From positions 1 through 10,179 of the forward strand of contig QBMP01000158.1 in the NCBI GenBank assembly GCA_003242115.1: DNA of 10,179 nucleotides. The letters run 5' to 3'. Below, piece by piece: positions 1-6,353 of the stretch. Each line of letters starts with the position of its first letter. Within the stretch, counting starts at the first letter, position 1. The notes under the pieces were generated by a model. It made no database searches, had not been told where the DNA came from, and was given only the letters and a program-made list of their open reading frames with translations. A program made the translations under genes and the position numbers. This DNA comes from Phormidesmis priestleyi. GTDB taxonomy: Bacteria; Cyanobacteriota; Cyanobacteriia; Phormidesmidales; Phormidesmidaceae.

Positions 1-1011
1 CTGATTGCCAAATGTCATATTGCTAGCCGAAATGCTATTGACCAACTGCCGTCGCTCTAGCAAATCGTCAATCAACCTTGCCGTCCGGCCTCGACTCAAA
101 ATAGAGGCCACAACATCTAGCGGATAGGTTTGCGCTAGGTCACACATACCGGGCACTCGCCAGCCCATCACCAAACGGGCCTGCTGCAAAGCCTCATCAA
201 TATAGTCAGAACGATGAATGCCCGTAAACGGCTGTTCGGGCTGGGTAGTAGGAACCTGTGAAACTAAGTCTGGATTCGCATATTGCCGATCACTGCGGTT
301 AAGAGCTTGTTCAAAGCTCTCTTCCACTACTCGTATCAGCGTTTCAACCGGGAGGTTGCCCACCGCCACTGCTGTCATATTTTGCGGCTGATACCAGGTG
401 TGATGAAACGCGCGCATCTGCTCAGCGGTGAGCTCTTCAACTACACTAGCTGGGCCTAACACGGGCCTGCGGTAAGGCAGCGTCTCAAAGCTCATTTCCA
501 TTGAGCGATAGAAGGTGCGTCTACGAGGACTGTCTTGCGCCCGCCGAATTTCTTCTAAAATAACGGGTCGCTCTTTGTCAAAATGATCGCCTTGCAGGCT
601 GGGATTCATCACTAGCTCAATTTGCAGCGGGGCTAGCGTCTCAAAATCTGCCGGTGCGGTCGTGATGTAGTAGTGAGTGTAGTCCTGACTGGTGGCGGCA
701 TTGGTCACGGCCCCACGCTCTTCAATGAGGCGCTCAAATTCACCGCAGTCGATTTGAGGAGTGCCTTTGAATATCATGTGCTCTAAAAAGTGAGCCATGC
801 CGTTGATGGCATCGGATTCAACGCTAGAGCCAATGTTGAGCCACAGGCTGAGATTGACTGCCTCAATCGGCATCTGCTCAGCAATGATGGTCAAGCCGTT
901 AGCTAATCGGCGGACGGTTGGCGCGATGGTTGGCGCGACTGACTGAGTGACTGACTGAGCGATGACAGCGCTGTCTGCTTTTGCCTCGCTGGAGAGGGTA
1001 GGAGTTGCCAT
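1..1011 (-). CDS. M16 family zinc metallopeptidase (pitrilysin/processing-peptidase type), C-terminus outside the window
   Basis: The reading frame runs open for 337 codons from an ATG at 1011-1009 to the left edge, so only the N-terminal part is present (bacterial members are usually about 410-520 residues, known of the family). The inverted zinc site HFLEH lies at residues 74-78, and the third ligand is probably Glu154 in an ILEEIRR segment, 75 residues later, the spacing of mitochondrial processing peptidase beta. The following FKGT, the Thr-Asn-Ala-Ala-Thr strand near 103 and the YRRPVLG segment near 180 are also typical. Residues 1-33 are low-complexity and contain tandem duplications; no convincing signal peptide is visible, so the product may be cytoplasmic or peripheral. 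The family degrades peptides or trims presequences; the exact substrate is unknown. A purine-rich stretch (AAAAGAAAAAA) precedes the start. It is transcribed divergently from the lysozyme gene. Many cyanobacteria have two adjacent M16 genes; whether a second follows cannot be seen. Confidence 0.93.
   Translation of the reverse strand, partial: MATPTLSSEAKADSAVIAQSVTQSVAPTIAPTVRRLANGLTIIAEQMPIEAVNLSLWLNIGSSVESDAINGMAHFLEHMIFKGTPQIDCGEFERLIEERGAVTNAATSQDYTHYYITTAPADFETLAPLQIELVMNPSLQGDHFDKERPVILEEIRRAQDSPRRRTFYRSMEMSFETLPYRRPVLGPASVVEELTAEQMRAFHHTWYQPQNMTAVAVGNLPVETLIRVVEESFEQALNRSDRQYANPDLVSQVPTTQPEQPFTGIHRSDYIDEALQQARLVMGWRVPGMCDLAQTYPLDVVASILSRGRTARLIDDLLERRQLVNSISASNMTFGNQ
916..960. repeat. 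two adjacent 12-bp tandem duplications in the M16 N-terminus
   Basis: GGTTGGCGCGA(T/C) occurs twice head to tail at 916-927 and 928-939. Directly beside it, GACTGACTGAG(T/C) occurs twice at 937-948 and 949-960. The unit length is a multiple of three, so the frame is kept and the protein gains SVTQ-SVAP and APTI-APTV style tetrapeptide repeats before the catalytic domain. This looks like recent slippage in a tolerant linker. Confidence 0.8.
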
Positions 1012-1032
1012 AGACAATTGTTTTTTCTTTTT

Positions 1033-1061
1033 ATTGTAAGCTGCGAATCAATGGTGGGTAA
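1033..1061 (-). promoter_or_regulatory. possible promoter for the M16 peptidase gene
   Basis: On the minus strand TACAAT (plus positions 1033-1038) matches the -10 consensus at five of six bases and lies about 20 bases upstream of the ATG. The -35 at 17-bp spacing, TTACCC (1056-1061), is poor. The leader would be very short. This is a pattern match only. Confidence 0.25.
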
Positions 1062-1114
1062 GGTGAAAAGCCCTTGAAGGCAGATCTAGGCAGATATCAA
1101 ATTTAATGGGGACA

Positions 1115-1156
1115 GATTACATCAAGAAATTTGGTGTAATCCCAGTACCCGGATTA
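1115..1156. promoter_or_regulatory. two mutually exclusive hairpins or a compound operator upstream of the lysozyme gene
   Basis: GATTACATC (1115-1123) pairs with GGTGTAATC (1133-1141) over 9 bp with one G-T wobble and a 9-nt loop. The right arm is reused: TAATCC (1137-1142) pairs with GGATTA (1151-1156) across 8 nt. The two structures cannot form together. Downstream there is also a near-repeat, GACTATAGCAGG at 1186-1197 and GACTATAGGCAGG at 1200-1212, and a small dyad ATGCG-ATA-CGCAT at 1225-1237. Whether these act as RNA or as protein-binding sites is not known, and no good sigma70 promoter was found to place a transcription start. Confidence 0.35.
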
Positions 1157-1264
1157 AAAAATTGCCAAAATGGGGTATACATAGCGACTATAGCAGGATG
1201 ACTATAGGCAGGCTTGCTTCGAGTATGCGATACGCATTATTGTATTTTCTAGGAATGGCAGATC

Positions 1265-2008
1265 ATGGGAACGTGGATTAAAGAGACCGGTACCGCGTTT
1301 TATTTGATGGAAGGCGGCTACTACCTTTCAAAGATTTCTAAATATCCCTCTCAAAACAATCCCAATGAGCAAGTGGTGAACATCTCTGGGATGAAAAGCT
1401 GGTTTGCCCGCGCTGATTTTCCGGGTGGCATGACCATTTCTACGCAAGAAGATGCCCCTGAACCGCTGCCGAAGCCAGAAGCGATCGCTCCTTCGCCTGC
1501 TCCTCAGCCAGAGCCAATTAAAGTGCCTACACCGCCAGCACCTGTGGCTCCTAAGCGAATTAACACGAACGGTCTTTTGCTGATTAAATCATTTGAGGGT
1601 TTGCGCTTGAATGCCTATCGCGACGCAGTTGGGATCTGGACAATTGGCTATGGTACGACTCGCGGGGTAAAGCCAGGAATGCGAATTTCAGAAGCGGAAG
1701 CAGAAAAGTTTTTGCAGGAAGATCTGACTCGATTTGAGCAGGCAATTCACGAGGCTTTGAGTGTCTCGATCAATGATAATCAGTTTTCATCGCTGGTGTC
1801 GTTTACTTACAACATCGGTTCAGGCGCATTTCGCAGCTCTACGCTATTGCGATTGCTAAATCAGGGCGAGGATGTGCGCAGTGTCGGGGCTCAGTTTTTG
1901 CGGTGGGATAAAGCCGGTGGCAAGGTGCTAGCAGGGCTGACTCGGCGGCGCAATGCGGAGCGATCGCTCTTTCTCGGTGAAAATTTTCGGAGCTTTTTGT
2001 CAGCATGA
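1265..2008 (+). CDS. T4-type lysozyme (glycoside hydrolase family 24) with a novel N-terminal domain
   Basis: The product is a 247-residue muramidase expected to cleave the MurNAc-GlcNAc bond of peptidoglycan. The C-terminal domain (about 100-245) carries the complete catalytic triad with T4 spacing: Glu111 in FEGLRL, Asp120 in YRDAVG and Thr126 in WTIGYG; the FTYNIG segment (180-185) and the Arg-rich end also fit the family. Residues 1-60 form a separate small domain with aromatic and glycine-rich strands that I do not recognise, joined by a Pro-rich linker (64-97). There is no signal peptide and no transmembrane anchor, so export is unexplained. The ATG at 1265 has AGGA at 1251-1254, a 10-nt gap. 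Phage endolysins share this catalytic domain, but no phage genes surround it and HIP1 sites lie inside it, so it seems resident. The stop overlaps the permease start by 4 bp (ATGA), which predicts translational coupling. Confidence 0.9.
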   Translation: MGTWIKETGTAFYLMEGGYYLSKISKYPSQNNPNEQVVNISGMKSWFARADFPGGMTISTQEDAPEPLPKPEAIAPSPAPQPEPIKVPTPPAPVAPKRINTNGLLLIKSFEGLRLNAYRDAVGIWTIGYGTTRGVKPGMRISEAEAEKFLQEDLTRFEQAIHEALSVSINDNQFSSLVSFTYNIGSGAFRSSTLLRLLNQGEDVRSVGAQFLRWDKAGGKVLAGLTRRRNAERSLFLGENFRSFLSA

Positions 2009-2946
2009 GCGGTCGGCTTAAAGCGTCACTAACGCCTTATCTATTTTTAGCCCCAGCGCTGTTGGTGTTAGTGCTAGTGGTGTTTTGGCCTGCGCTTCAG
2101 GCTTTCCGCCTGAGCTTTATGGAGTATGGCTACGATGTGACGCAGCCGCCGGAGTGGGTGGGGTTTGAGAATTTTCAGCGGTTGATGAGGGATAAAACCT
2201 TTTGGCAAACGCTGAAAAATACGGTGCTGTATTTGGTCTGTGTGGTGCCGGTGCTGACTATAGCTCCACTTTTTCTCGCGATTTTAGTCAATCAAGCGCT
2301 CAAAGGCATGCATTGGTTTCGAGTTGCTTACTACACCCCGGTAGTAGTTTCGATGGTGGTGGCTGGCATTGCTTGGCGCTGGCTCTATGCTGAAAATGGG
2401 CTGCTGAATCAAATGCTGTCTGGCCTAGCAGCAGCGGCGAAAAACATGCCTGTTATCGGTCAATTTCTACCACAGGCTTTCTCTGAACCAATCGCTATTC
2501 CCTGGCTGACTAGCCCTGACTGGGTGCTATTTAGCGTGATGGCGGTGACGATTTGGAAAGGGCTGGGCTACTACATGGTGATTTATTTGGCGGGGCTGCA
2601 AGGGCTCCCGGCTGATCTGTACGAGGCGGCGGCCATTGATGGCTCGGATGGCTGGCGCAGGCATTGGGATATTACGCTGCCTTTGATGAAGCCTTACCTT
2701 TTTTTGGTGGCAGTGATTAGCGCTATAGCCGCCACCAAGGTTTTTGAAGAAGTCTTTATCATGACCCAAGGCGGCCCTCGTAACGCCTCCAAAACCGTGG
2801 TTTACTACGTATACGAATCCGCTTTCAAAGATTTGGATATGAGCTATGCCTGTACGATTGGTCTGGTGCTGTTTCTCATCATTTTGGCACTGTCATTTGT
2901 GCGATTAGCGCTTGCCCATCCAGCAGAGTCAGGGACTCATCTGTAG
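2005..2946 (+). CDS. sugar-type ABC transporter permease (MalF/UgpA family), no partner genes in the window
   Basis: This 313-residue integral membrane protein belongs to the binding-protein-dependent transport permease family. About six transmembrane helices are visible (near 11-33, 73-96, 105-127, 172-195, 230-250 and 282-303). The cytoplasmic EAA loop that docks on the ATPase starts at residue 207 (EAAAIDG) and ends with LPLMKP near 225-230, close to consensus. The N-terminal SLTPYLFLAPAL and the GGP-x-N segment near 257-260 are typical of carbohydrate importers such as MalF, UgpA and cyanobacterial GgtC. A working importer needs a second permease, a solute-binding protein and an ATPase, and none is present in the window. 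The start ATG at 2005 overlaps the lysozyme stop. The substrate cannot be assigned; sugars, glycerol phosphates or osmolytes are all possible. Confidence 0.9.
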   Translation: MSGRLKASLTPYLFLAPALLVLVLVVFWPALQAFRLSFMEYGYDVTQPPEWVGFENFQRLMRDKTFWQTLKNTVLYLVCVVPVLTIAPLFLAILVNQALKGMHWFRVAYYTPVVVSMVVAGIAWRWLYAENGLLNQMLSGLAAAAKNMPVIGQFLPQAFSEPIAIPWLTSPDWVLFSVMAVTIWKGLGYYMVIYLAGLQGLPADLYEAAAIDGSDGWRRHWDITLPLMKPYLFLVAVISAIAATKVFEEVFIMTQGGPRNASKTVVYYVYESAFKDLDMSYACTIGLVLFLIILALSFVRLALAHPAESGTHL

Positions 2947-3075
2947 GAAGTTTTATTAATTGAGCAGCGCATAGAGACGATAAAGCTTGTCGCAAATCAG
3001 CAGACGTCGCCTTTGTCAAAGCCTGCTATTGCAAACCACGCTTTGGCCAGTGAGCCAGTCAATGGATCGAATGAA

Positions 3076-3360
3076 TCAGCCCATCATTCGGAGCAGACCC
3101 TGCTGACCCACTAGAATTTCTCTTAAAAAGCTAACGATGCCGACCCAGATAATCGGGGAGATGTCTACGCCGCCAATGGGCGGGACAATCTTGCGAACCG
3201 GAATCAGGAATGGCTCGGTAGGCCAAGCAGCGACAGCAAAGGGAAACTTATTGAGATTGGCTTCAGGGTACCAGGTCAAAATAATCCGAAATAGAAATAG
3301 CAAGGTGTAAAGGCTCAGCAGCGGGCCAATAATCCAGGAAGCGATCGCAGCGTTAGACAT
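3076..3360 (-). CDS. YggT/Ycf19 family membrane protein
   Basis: The product is 94 residues with two hydrophobic segments (about 9-29 and 65-85) separated by a loop with the family signature: FRIILTWYP (24-32), then WPTEPFLIPVRK (46-57) and PPIGGVDISPI (60-70). This is the cyanobacterial/plastid form of YggT, called Ycf19 in algal plastids and CCB3 in plants, where it takes part in cytochrome b6f haem attachment. Related family members are linked to cell division or thylakoid organisation; the exact role here is inference. The start is the first ATG of the frame and no Shine-Dalgarno is visible (T-rich upstream). A HIP1 site lies near the N-terminus. It is divergent from psbX and convergent with the permease gene, across a 129-bp spacer in which I see no T-run terminator. 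Confidence 0.9.
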   Translation of the reverse strand: MSNAAIASWIIGPLLSLYTLLFLFRIILTWYPEANLNKFPFAVAAWPTEPFLIPVRKIVPPIGGVDISPIIWVGIVSFLREILVGQQGLLRMMG

Positions 3361-3447
3361 CTGTAAAAAAAGAAATGAATTTTATCAGCACTCTAGCTTT
3401 AGCTTAGTACGTTCGAGAGTAATCCGTTTGGCCTAATTGCATTCGGC

Positions 3448-3476
3448 TTTTCAAGGGTGGCGATTGTCGATATCAT
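3448..3476 (+). promoter_or_regulatory. probable psbX promoter
   Basis: A TTTTCA hexamer (3448-3453) and TATCAT (3471-3476) are separated by exactly 17 bp, matching the sigma70-type consensus at four and five of six bases. It would place the transcription start near 3483 and give psbX a leader of about 50 nt. The position, in the spacer between divergent genes and upstream of a highly expressed gene class, supports it; it is a pattern match without experimental data. Confidence 0.45.
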
Positions 3477-3534
3477 AGAAAGTAATTAGAACCTATTTTC
3501 TTTCGCCCCTTGCGCTCAGCCAAGGCAACGATCC

Positions 3535-3654
3535 ATGACGCCCTCTTTGACTAATTTTATGCTCAGCCTGCTGGCAGGTCTTTTGATTTTGGTAGTCCCT
3601 GCTACTATTGCTTTGATTTTTATCAGTCAGCGCGACCAAGTAACCCGTAACTAG
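3535..3654 (+). CDS. psbX: photosystem II reaction centre protein X (PsbX)
   Basis: This is a 39-codon gene. The protein begins MTPSLTNF, has one transmembrane helix (about 9-30, Leu/Val/Ile/Ala-rich) and ends with the conserved stromal/cytoplasmic tail ISQRDQVTRN. The N-terminal TPSL motif and the SQRD-x-V tail are hallmarks of cyanobacterial PsbX, and the length matches the usual 38-41 residues. PsbX is a low-molecular-mass subunit at the PSII periphery near cytochrome b559, where it influences quinone turnover at the QB site. The ATG has an AAGG Shine-Dalgarno at 3522-3525, 9 nt upstream. It has its own likely promoter (3448-3476) and terminator (3760-3796), so it appears monocistronic. 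The longer open frame on the opposite strand over this gene is a shadow. Confidence 0.95.
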   Translation: MTPSLTNFMLSLLAGLLILVVPATIALIFISQRDQVTRN

Positions 3655-3759
3655 CACCAAACTCTCAATCTCACCGGAATATCCCAATTTCTATTTGAGA
3701 ATAGGCCATTTGAGATGAGCGGCTGTGAGACTGTATAACCGGCTTATCTCTGGCATATG

Positions 3760-3796
3760 AATGGAAGAGCGAAAAGTTAGCTCTTCCATTTTTTTA
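3760..3796 (+). terminator. strong rho-independent terminator after psbX
   Basis: AATGGAAGAGC (3760-3770) and GCTCTTCCATT (3780-3790) form an 11-bp perfect stem with a 9-nt loop (3771-3779), and the T-run continues to 3795. It is oriented for the plus strand and lies 105 nt after the psbX stop. The interval 3655-3759 holds only a small CTATT-TGAG-AATAG hairpin (3691-3704) and no gene. The terminator should separate psbX transcription from ycf66. Confidence 0.88.
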
Positions 3797-3842
3797 TGTC
3801 GTTTTTTGCCGCAGGGTTCTATCTTAAGGTTTAAGGCAGTCT

Positions 3843-3871
3843 GAGTGAGACGCATCTGAACACTCTCACTC
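3843..3871. repeat. 8-bp inverted repeat overlapping the putative ycf66 -35 region
   Basis: GAGTGAGA (3843-3850) and TCTCACTC (3864-3871) are exact inverse complements separated by 13 bp. The arrangement resembles a two-half-site operator and overlaps the -35 element of the candidate promoter at 3857-3886, so a repressor or activator site is possible. No known regulator consensus was recognised. Confidence 0.4.
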
Positions 3872-3886
3872 TGTCAAGGTTAGAAT
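3857..3886 (+). promoter_or_regulatory. possible promoter for the ycf66 transcript
   Basis: TGAACA (3857-3862) and TAGAAT (3881-3886) lie 18 bp apart, matching the consensus at four and five of six bases. Transcription would begin near 3893 and yield a leader of about 230 nt before ycf66, containing the hairpin cluster at 3924-4016. The strong upstream terminator means ycf66 needs a promoter in this spacer, which supports the call. Confidence 0.35.
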
Positions 3887-3923
3887 AATTAAAAGCTGCG
3901 TTTTTATCTGCTTTGGCTTAGAG

Positions 3924-4016
3924 GATCTGCTAACAGATCGGTTACGGGTCTGTCATGGGAGCTTTCTGATGAAAGCTTCTATAAAACCAGCGGTGTACTC
4001 AGTTGAGTCATCAACT
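3924..4016 (+). other. cluster of tetraloop hairpins in the psbX-ycf66 spacer (structured leader or small RNA candidate)
   Basis: Three perfect or near-perfect hairpins, each with a 4-nt loop, lie within 93 bp. GATCTG-CTAA-CAGATC is at 3924-3939. A 12-bp stem with two G-T wobbles spans 3955-3982, with AGCTTTC (3960-3966), loop TGAT and GAAAGCT (3971-3977) as its core. AGTTGA-GTCA-TCAACT is at 4001-4016. An alternative pairing, ACAGATC (3933-3939) with GGTCTGT (3947-3953), would compete with the first. No reading frame of note covers the stretch, and no U-run follows any stem, so they are not ordinary terminators. I do not recognise a known riboswitch or Rfam family. A smaller CAGC-AAGCG-GCTG hairpin (4089-4101) sits just before the ycf66 ribosome binding site. 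Confidence 0.45.
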
Positions 4017-4121
4017 CTGCTATGGTGCTGCTAATTGGCGCCTGCAAGCACTGACTGATGCGGTTTGTTCAGCGTATTTTTGTTTAGGCAGCAAGCGGCT
4101 GTTATTTAAGAGGATTCGGTT

Positions 4122-5018
4122 GTGAATTTCGGTACCCCCGTTCCACTGCTAATCGGCATTATTTTGATTCTGAGCGCACTGGCGCTGTTCTTTTTAGAAA
4201 AGTTCAGGCCGGGCTACGAGCGGGATTCTGATAAGGTGTATGCCGTTTTGCTGCTGGTTTCTGGCCTTTTTCTGCTGGCGCATTTGGACATGGAGCTGTT
4301 GGCGTCATTTCAGCAGCTGCTAATGGCCGGAATGCTCACAGCCCTTGTGATTGAACGCATTCGCAGCCGGTTGCCTCGCGTCGAACCGCAGCTACCGCTA
4401 GATAATCGTGCACCTCGGCCCCGCTACAATGAGCGACCACCGGCTCGGCGAGTGTATCGGGCTGAGTTAGATGATCGCGGTAATGCTTTTCGTGAGCCTG
4501 CGCGTACGCCAAGAATGGCTCCTGCCCAAGAAGAATATTGGCGCAACGATCAGTATGCCAATGAGCAAGCTCGTCAGCCCCGTCAGCCTTACGAAGAATA
4601 TCGCGGGCCTGCCGGTCGGTTGCAGCCTAGCGAAGAGCGTGGCCGCTACGCCGATGAAGCACGCTACAACGATAACAATGGTCGCTATGGCGATCGCCCT
4701 CCCGCGCGTGAGCCCATGAACTCACCTACCAATTCACCGGGCAATCCATCGGGCAATCCCTCAACAGAACGCCCACCGATGCGTCCAGGCCAGAACAATC
4801 CTGATTGGCCAAACGAACGGCCAAATAATGGGCAGCGGCCCAGTAATCGCCCTAGCGAACGACCCAATGAGCAGCGGCTCAACGAACAGCCAACTAGCAG
4901 ACCCAATAGACGATCAGACGGACAACCTGGGAACGGCGATCGCGCGCTGAATGTGCGCCCTTACAGCGAAGCCCCCAAAAGCGATTCACCCAGAGATTTA
5001 CCGATAGACGAAAATTAG
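4122..5018 (+). CDS. ycf66: Ycf66 family protein with a long disordered C-terminal tail
   Basis: The product has 298 residues. Residues 1-85 are the Ycf66 domain: a hydrophobic helix (8-25), the FFLEKFRPGYERDSDK loop (23-38), further hydrophobic helices (about 39-54 and 60-78) and IERIRSRLP at the end. The family is conserved in cyanobacteria and in plastids of some algae and lower plants; its function is unknown, though a thylakoid or photosynthetic role is presumed. Residues 86-298 are Arg, Pro, Asn, Gln and Glu rich, without hydrophobic segments, hence probably disordered and cytoplasmic or stromal-facing. The start is GTG at 4122, chosen because AAGAGGA (4108-4114) lies 7 nt upstream and no hydrophobic sequence is lost. 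It follows psbX on the same strand but is separated from it by a strong terminator. Confidence 0.88.
   Translation: MNFGTPVPLLIGIILILSALALFFLEKFRPGYERDSDKVYAVLLLVSGLFLLAHLDMELLASFQQLLMAGMLTALVIERIRSRLPRVEPQLPLDNRAPRPRYNERPPARRVYRAELDDRGNAFREPARTPRMAPAQEEYWRNDQYANEQARQPRQPYEEYRGPAGRLQPSEERGRYADEARYNDNNGRYGDRPPAREPMNSPTNSPGNPSGNPSTERPPMRPGQNNPDWPNERPNNGQRPSNRPSERPNEQRLNEQPTSRPNRRSDGQPGNGDRALNVRPYSEAPKSDSPRDLPIDEN
4739..4762. repeat. 12-bp tandem duplication in the ycf66 tail
   Basis: GGGCAATCC(A/C)TC-type units at 4739-4750 and 4751-4762 differ at one base and encode GNPS-GNPS in the disordered tail, inside a run of Asn-Pro/Ser-rich repeats. This is consistent with slippage expansion of a low-constraint region. 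Confidence 0.7.
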
Positions 5019-5156
5019 CTTTAAGGCCGCTTGTAAGACCGTACATTTTCAGGTACTTCACTCTCTGCCGCGAATGCCGGATCGTCTTTATTTTCGGCTT
5101 TGGAGCAATTGATGAAGCCACGATAGAGACGGCGATTGCAAAGCTTCAGCGATTTT

Positions 5157-6353
5157 TTAGCGGATTTTAAGGGCTAACAGCGCATGAGCCGACGCGGCAT
5201 CGACCGCCTGCCCAAAAAGATTGCCTTGCCCGTAGTGACAGTTCATTTTCTTGAGCTGAGAGTGCTGGTAAGGTTGTTCAATGCCCTCAGCAACAACGCT
5301 AAGGTTGAGTCCTTTGGCTAAATCCAAAATGGCTTGAACAATTACCTGATGACGATCCGGGAAAGCCGCACCGTGATCGCGATTGTGAGCGTGACTGCCA
5401 TTGCCCTGATCGCCCAGATAGCGCACAAAGGTTTTATCTATTTTGAGCACATCGACCGGAAACTGGTGAAGATAGCTGAGCGAAGAGTAGCCAGTGCCAA
5501 AGTCATCTAAGCTCACCTTGAGGCCCATTTCCCTGAGCTGACGAAGTGTTTCTATTGTCTGCTCTGGATCGGTGATCATCACACTTTCAGTGATTTCTAA
5601 GTTGAGCTGCTGAGGCGCGATTGAGTCATGAGTGAGCAGCGATCGCACATAATCTACCAGCCCATTGTCTAGTCCCGTCACATCCGAACCGGGCTGAGAG
5701 AGATAAGCCGCTGACAGATTAATGCTGAGGCGAGGCTGAATATTGAGACGCTGAAAGTCAAGATCGGCTTGCCAAATGCTGAGCTGCTGGCACACCGCTT
5801 TCAGCATCCAGCGATCAATCGCTGCAATCAGGTTCATTTCTGCCGCCAAAGGCAGAAAATCAGCGGGTCGAAGGAGCCCTCGCTGCGGATGCTGCCATCG
5901 TACTAGCGCCTCAAAACCCACAATTTCAGCCGTCTGCAATTCTACAATCGGCTGATAGTAAACTCGAAATTCTTCTCGATGTAGGGCTAGTCGCAGCGCT
6001 TGTTGGCGGTTGAAAAGATCCTGCTGACACTGAGCCTGTTGCGATTGAGCCTGTTGCGATTGAGTAAGGGCGGCCGAGCGCGCAGCAGAGGTAGCTGGTC
6101 TTGTCTGGACTGAAGCGGCTGCTAAGTTTTTTGTGAGTTGGCGATCGCGCTGACGAACTAAGTGTGTTAATTGTCTAACCCGCCGCAACAAGAACGCAAA
6201 CACAAAAAACAGCGATCCGATCAGTATTCCTAAGCTAATCAATGAATACTCCGCGACTGTCAGCATTTTTGCCTGCCGAGAATCAGAAACAGCAGAATGA
6301 GCAAGTATTCGCTGAGAAAAAGAAGACTTAGAAAAAAACGATGACATGCTCAC
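5157..6353 (-). CDS. membrane-anchored EAL domain cyclic di-GMP phosphodiesterase
   Basis: The product (398 residues from the longest start) hydrolyses c-di-GMP to pGpG if active. One transmembrane helix (about 33-57) is followed by a basic stretch, a Gln/Ala-rich linker (60-118) and the EAL domain (about 119-396). All catalytic landmarks are present: E148 of EAL, N212 (SINLSA), E253 (LEITES), D283-D284 in the [13 protein letters not shown] loop, K304 (LKIDK), E356 (AEGIE) and Q376 (YGQG). No GGDEF, PAS or response-regulator domain is attached. A polar insert with several His (about 315-335) interrupts the domain after the FVR strand. The first start is GTG at 6353; ATG at 6347 is close by, and ATG at 6266 (Met30) has an AGG 5 nt upstream and would start just before the membrane helix, so the true protein may be 369 residues. 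It is divergent from the desulfurase gene. Confidence 0.92.
   Translation of the reverse strand: MSMSSFFSKSSFSQRILAHSAVSDSRQAKMLTVAEYSLISLGILIGSLFFVFAFLLRRVRQLTHLVRQRDRQLTKNLAAASVQTRPATSAARSAALTQSQQAQSQQAQCQQDLFNRQQALRLALHREEFRVYYQPIVELQTAEIVGFEALVRWQHPQRGLLRPADFLPLAAEMNLIAAIDRWMLKAVCQQLSIWQADLDFQRLNIQPRLSINLSAAYLSQPGSDVTGLDNGLVDYVRSLLTHDSIAPQQLNLEITESVMITDPEQTIETLRQLREMGLKVSLDDFGTGYSSLSYLHQFPVDVLKIDKTFVRYLGDQGNGSHAHNRDHGAAFPDRHQVIVQAILDLAKGLNLSVVAEGIEQPYQHSQLKKMNCHYGQGNLFGQAVDAASAHALLALKIR
6031..6060. repeat. 15-bp tandem duplication in the EAL protein linker
   Basis: TGAGCCTGTTGCGAT occurs twice in perfect tandem (6031-6045, 6046-6060), with the start of a third copy (TGAG) at 6061. Read on the minus strand it encodes the SQQAQ repeat of the Gln-rich linker between the membrane helix and the EAL domain. 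A more diverged copy seems to precede it. Confidence 0.85.

Noticed and set aside
1136..1148. NtcA-like site GTA-N7-TAC upstream of the lysozyme gene
   Set aside because: The NtcA consensus needs GTA-N8-TAC; the spacing here is one base short and the site coincides with a hairpin arm.
1265..2008. Lysozyme as evidence for a prophage
   Set aside because: No holin, integrase, capsid or tail gene is nearby, HIP1 sites lie within the gene, and the neighbours are housekeeping genes.
3493..3687. 64-codon minus-strand frame over psbX
   Set aside because: It is the antisense shadow of psbX, whose protein is clearly recognisable on the plus strand.
4471..5121. Several frames of 73-82 codons inside or antisense to ycf66
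   Set aside because: They are shadows of the low-complexity Arg/Pro/Asn-coding tail; none has a family signature or ribosome binding site.
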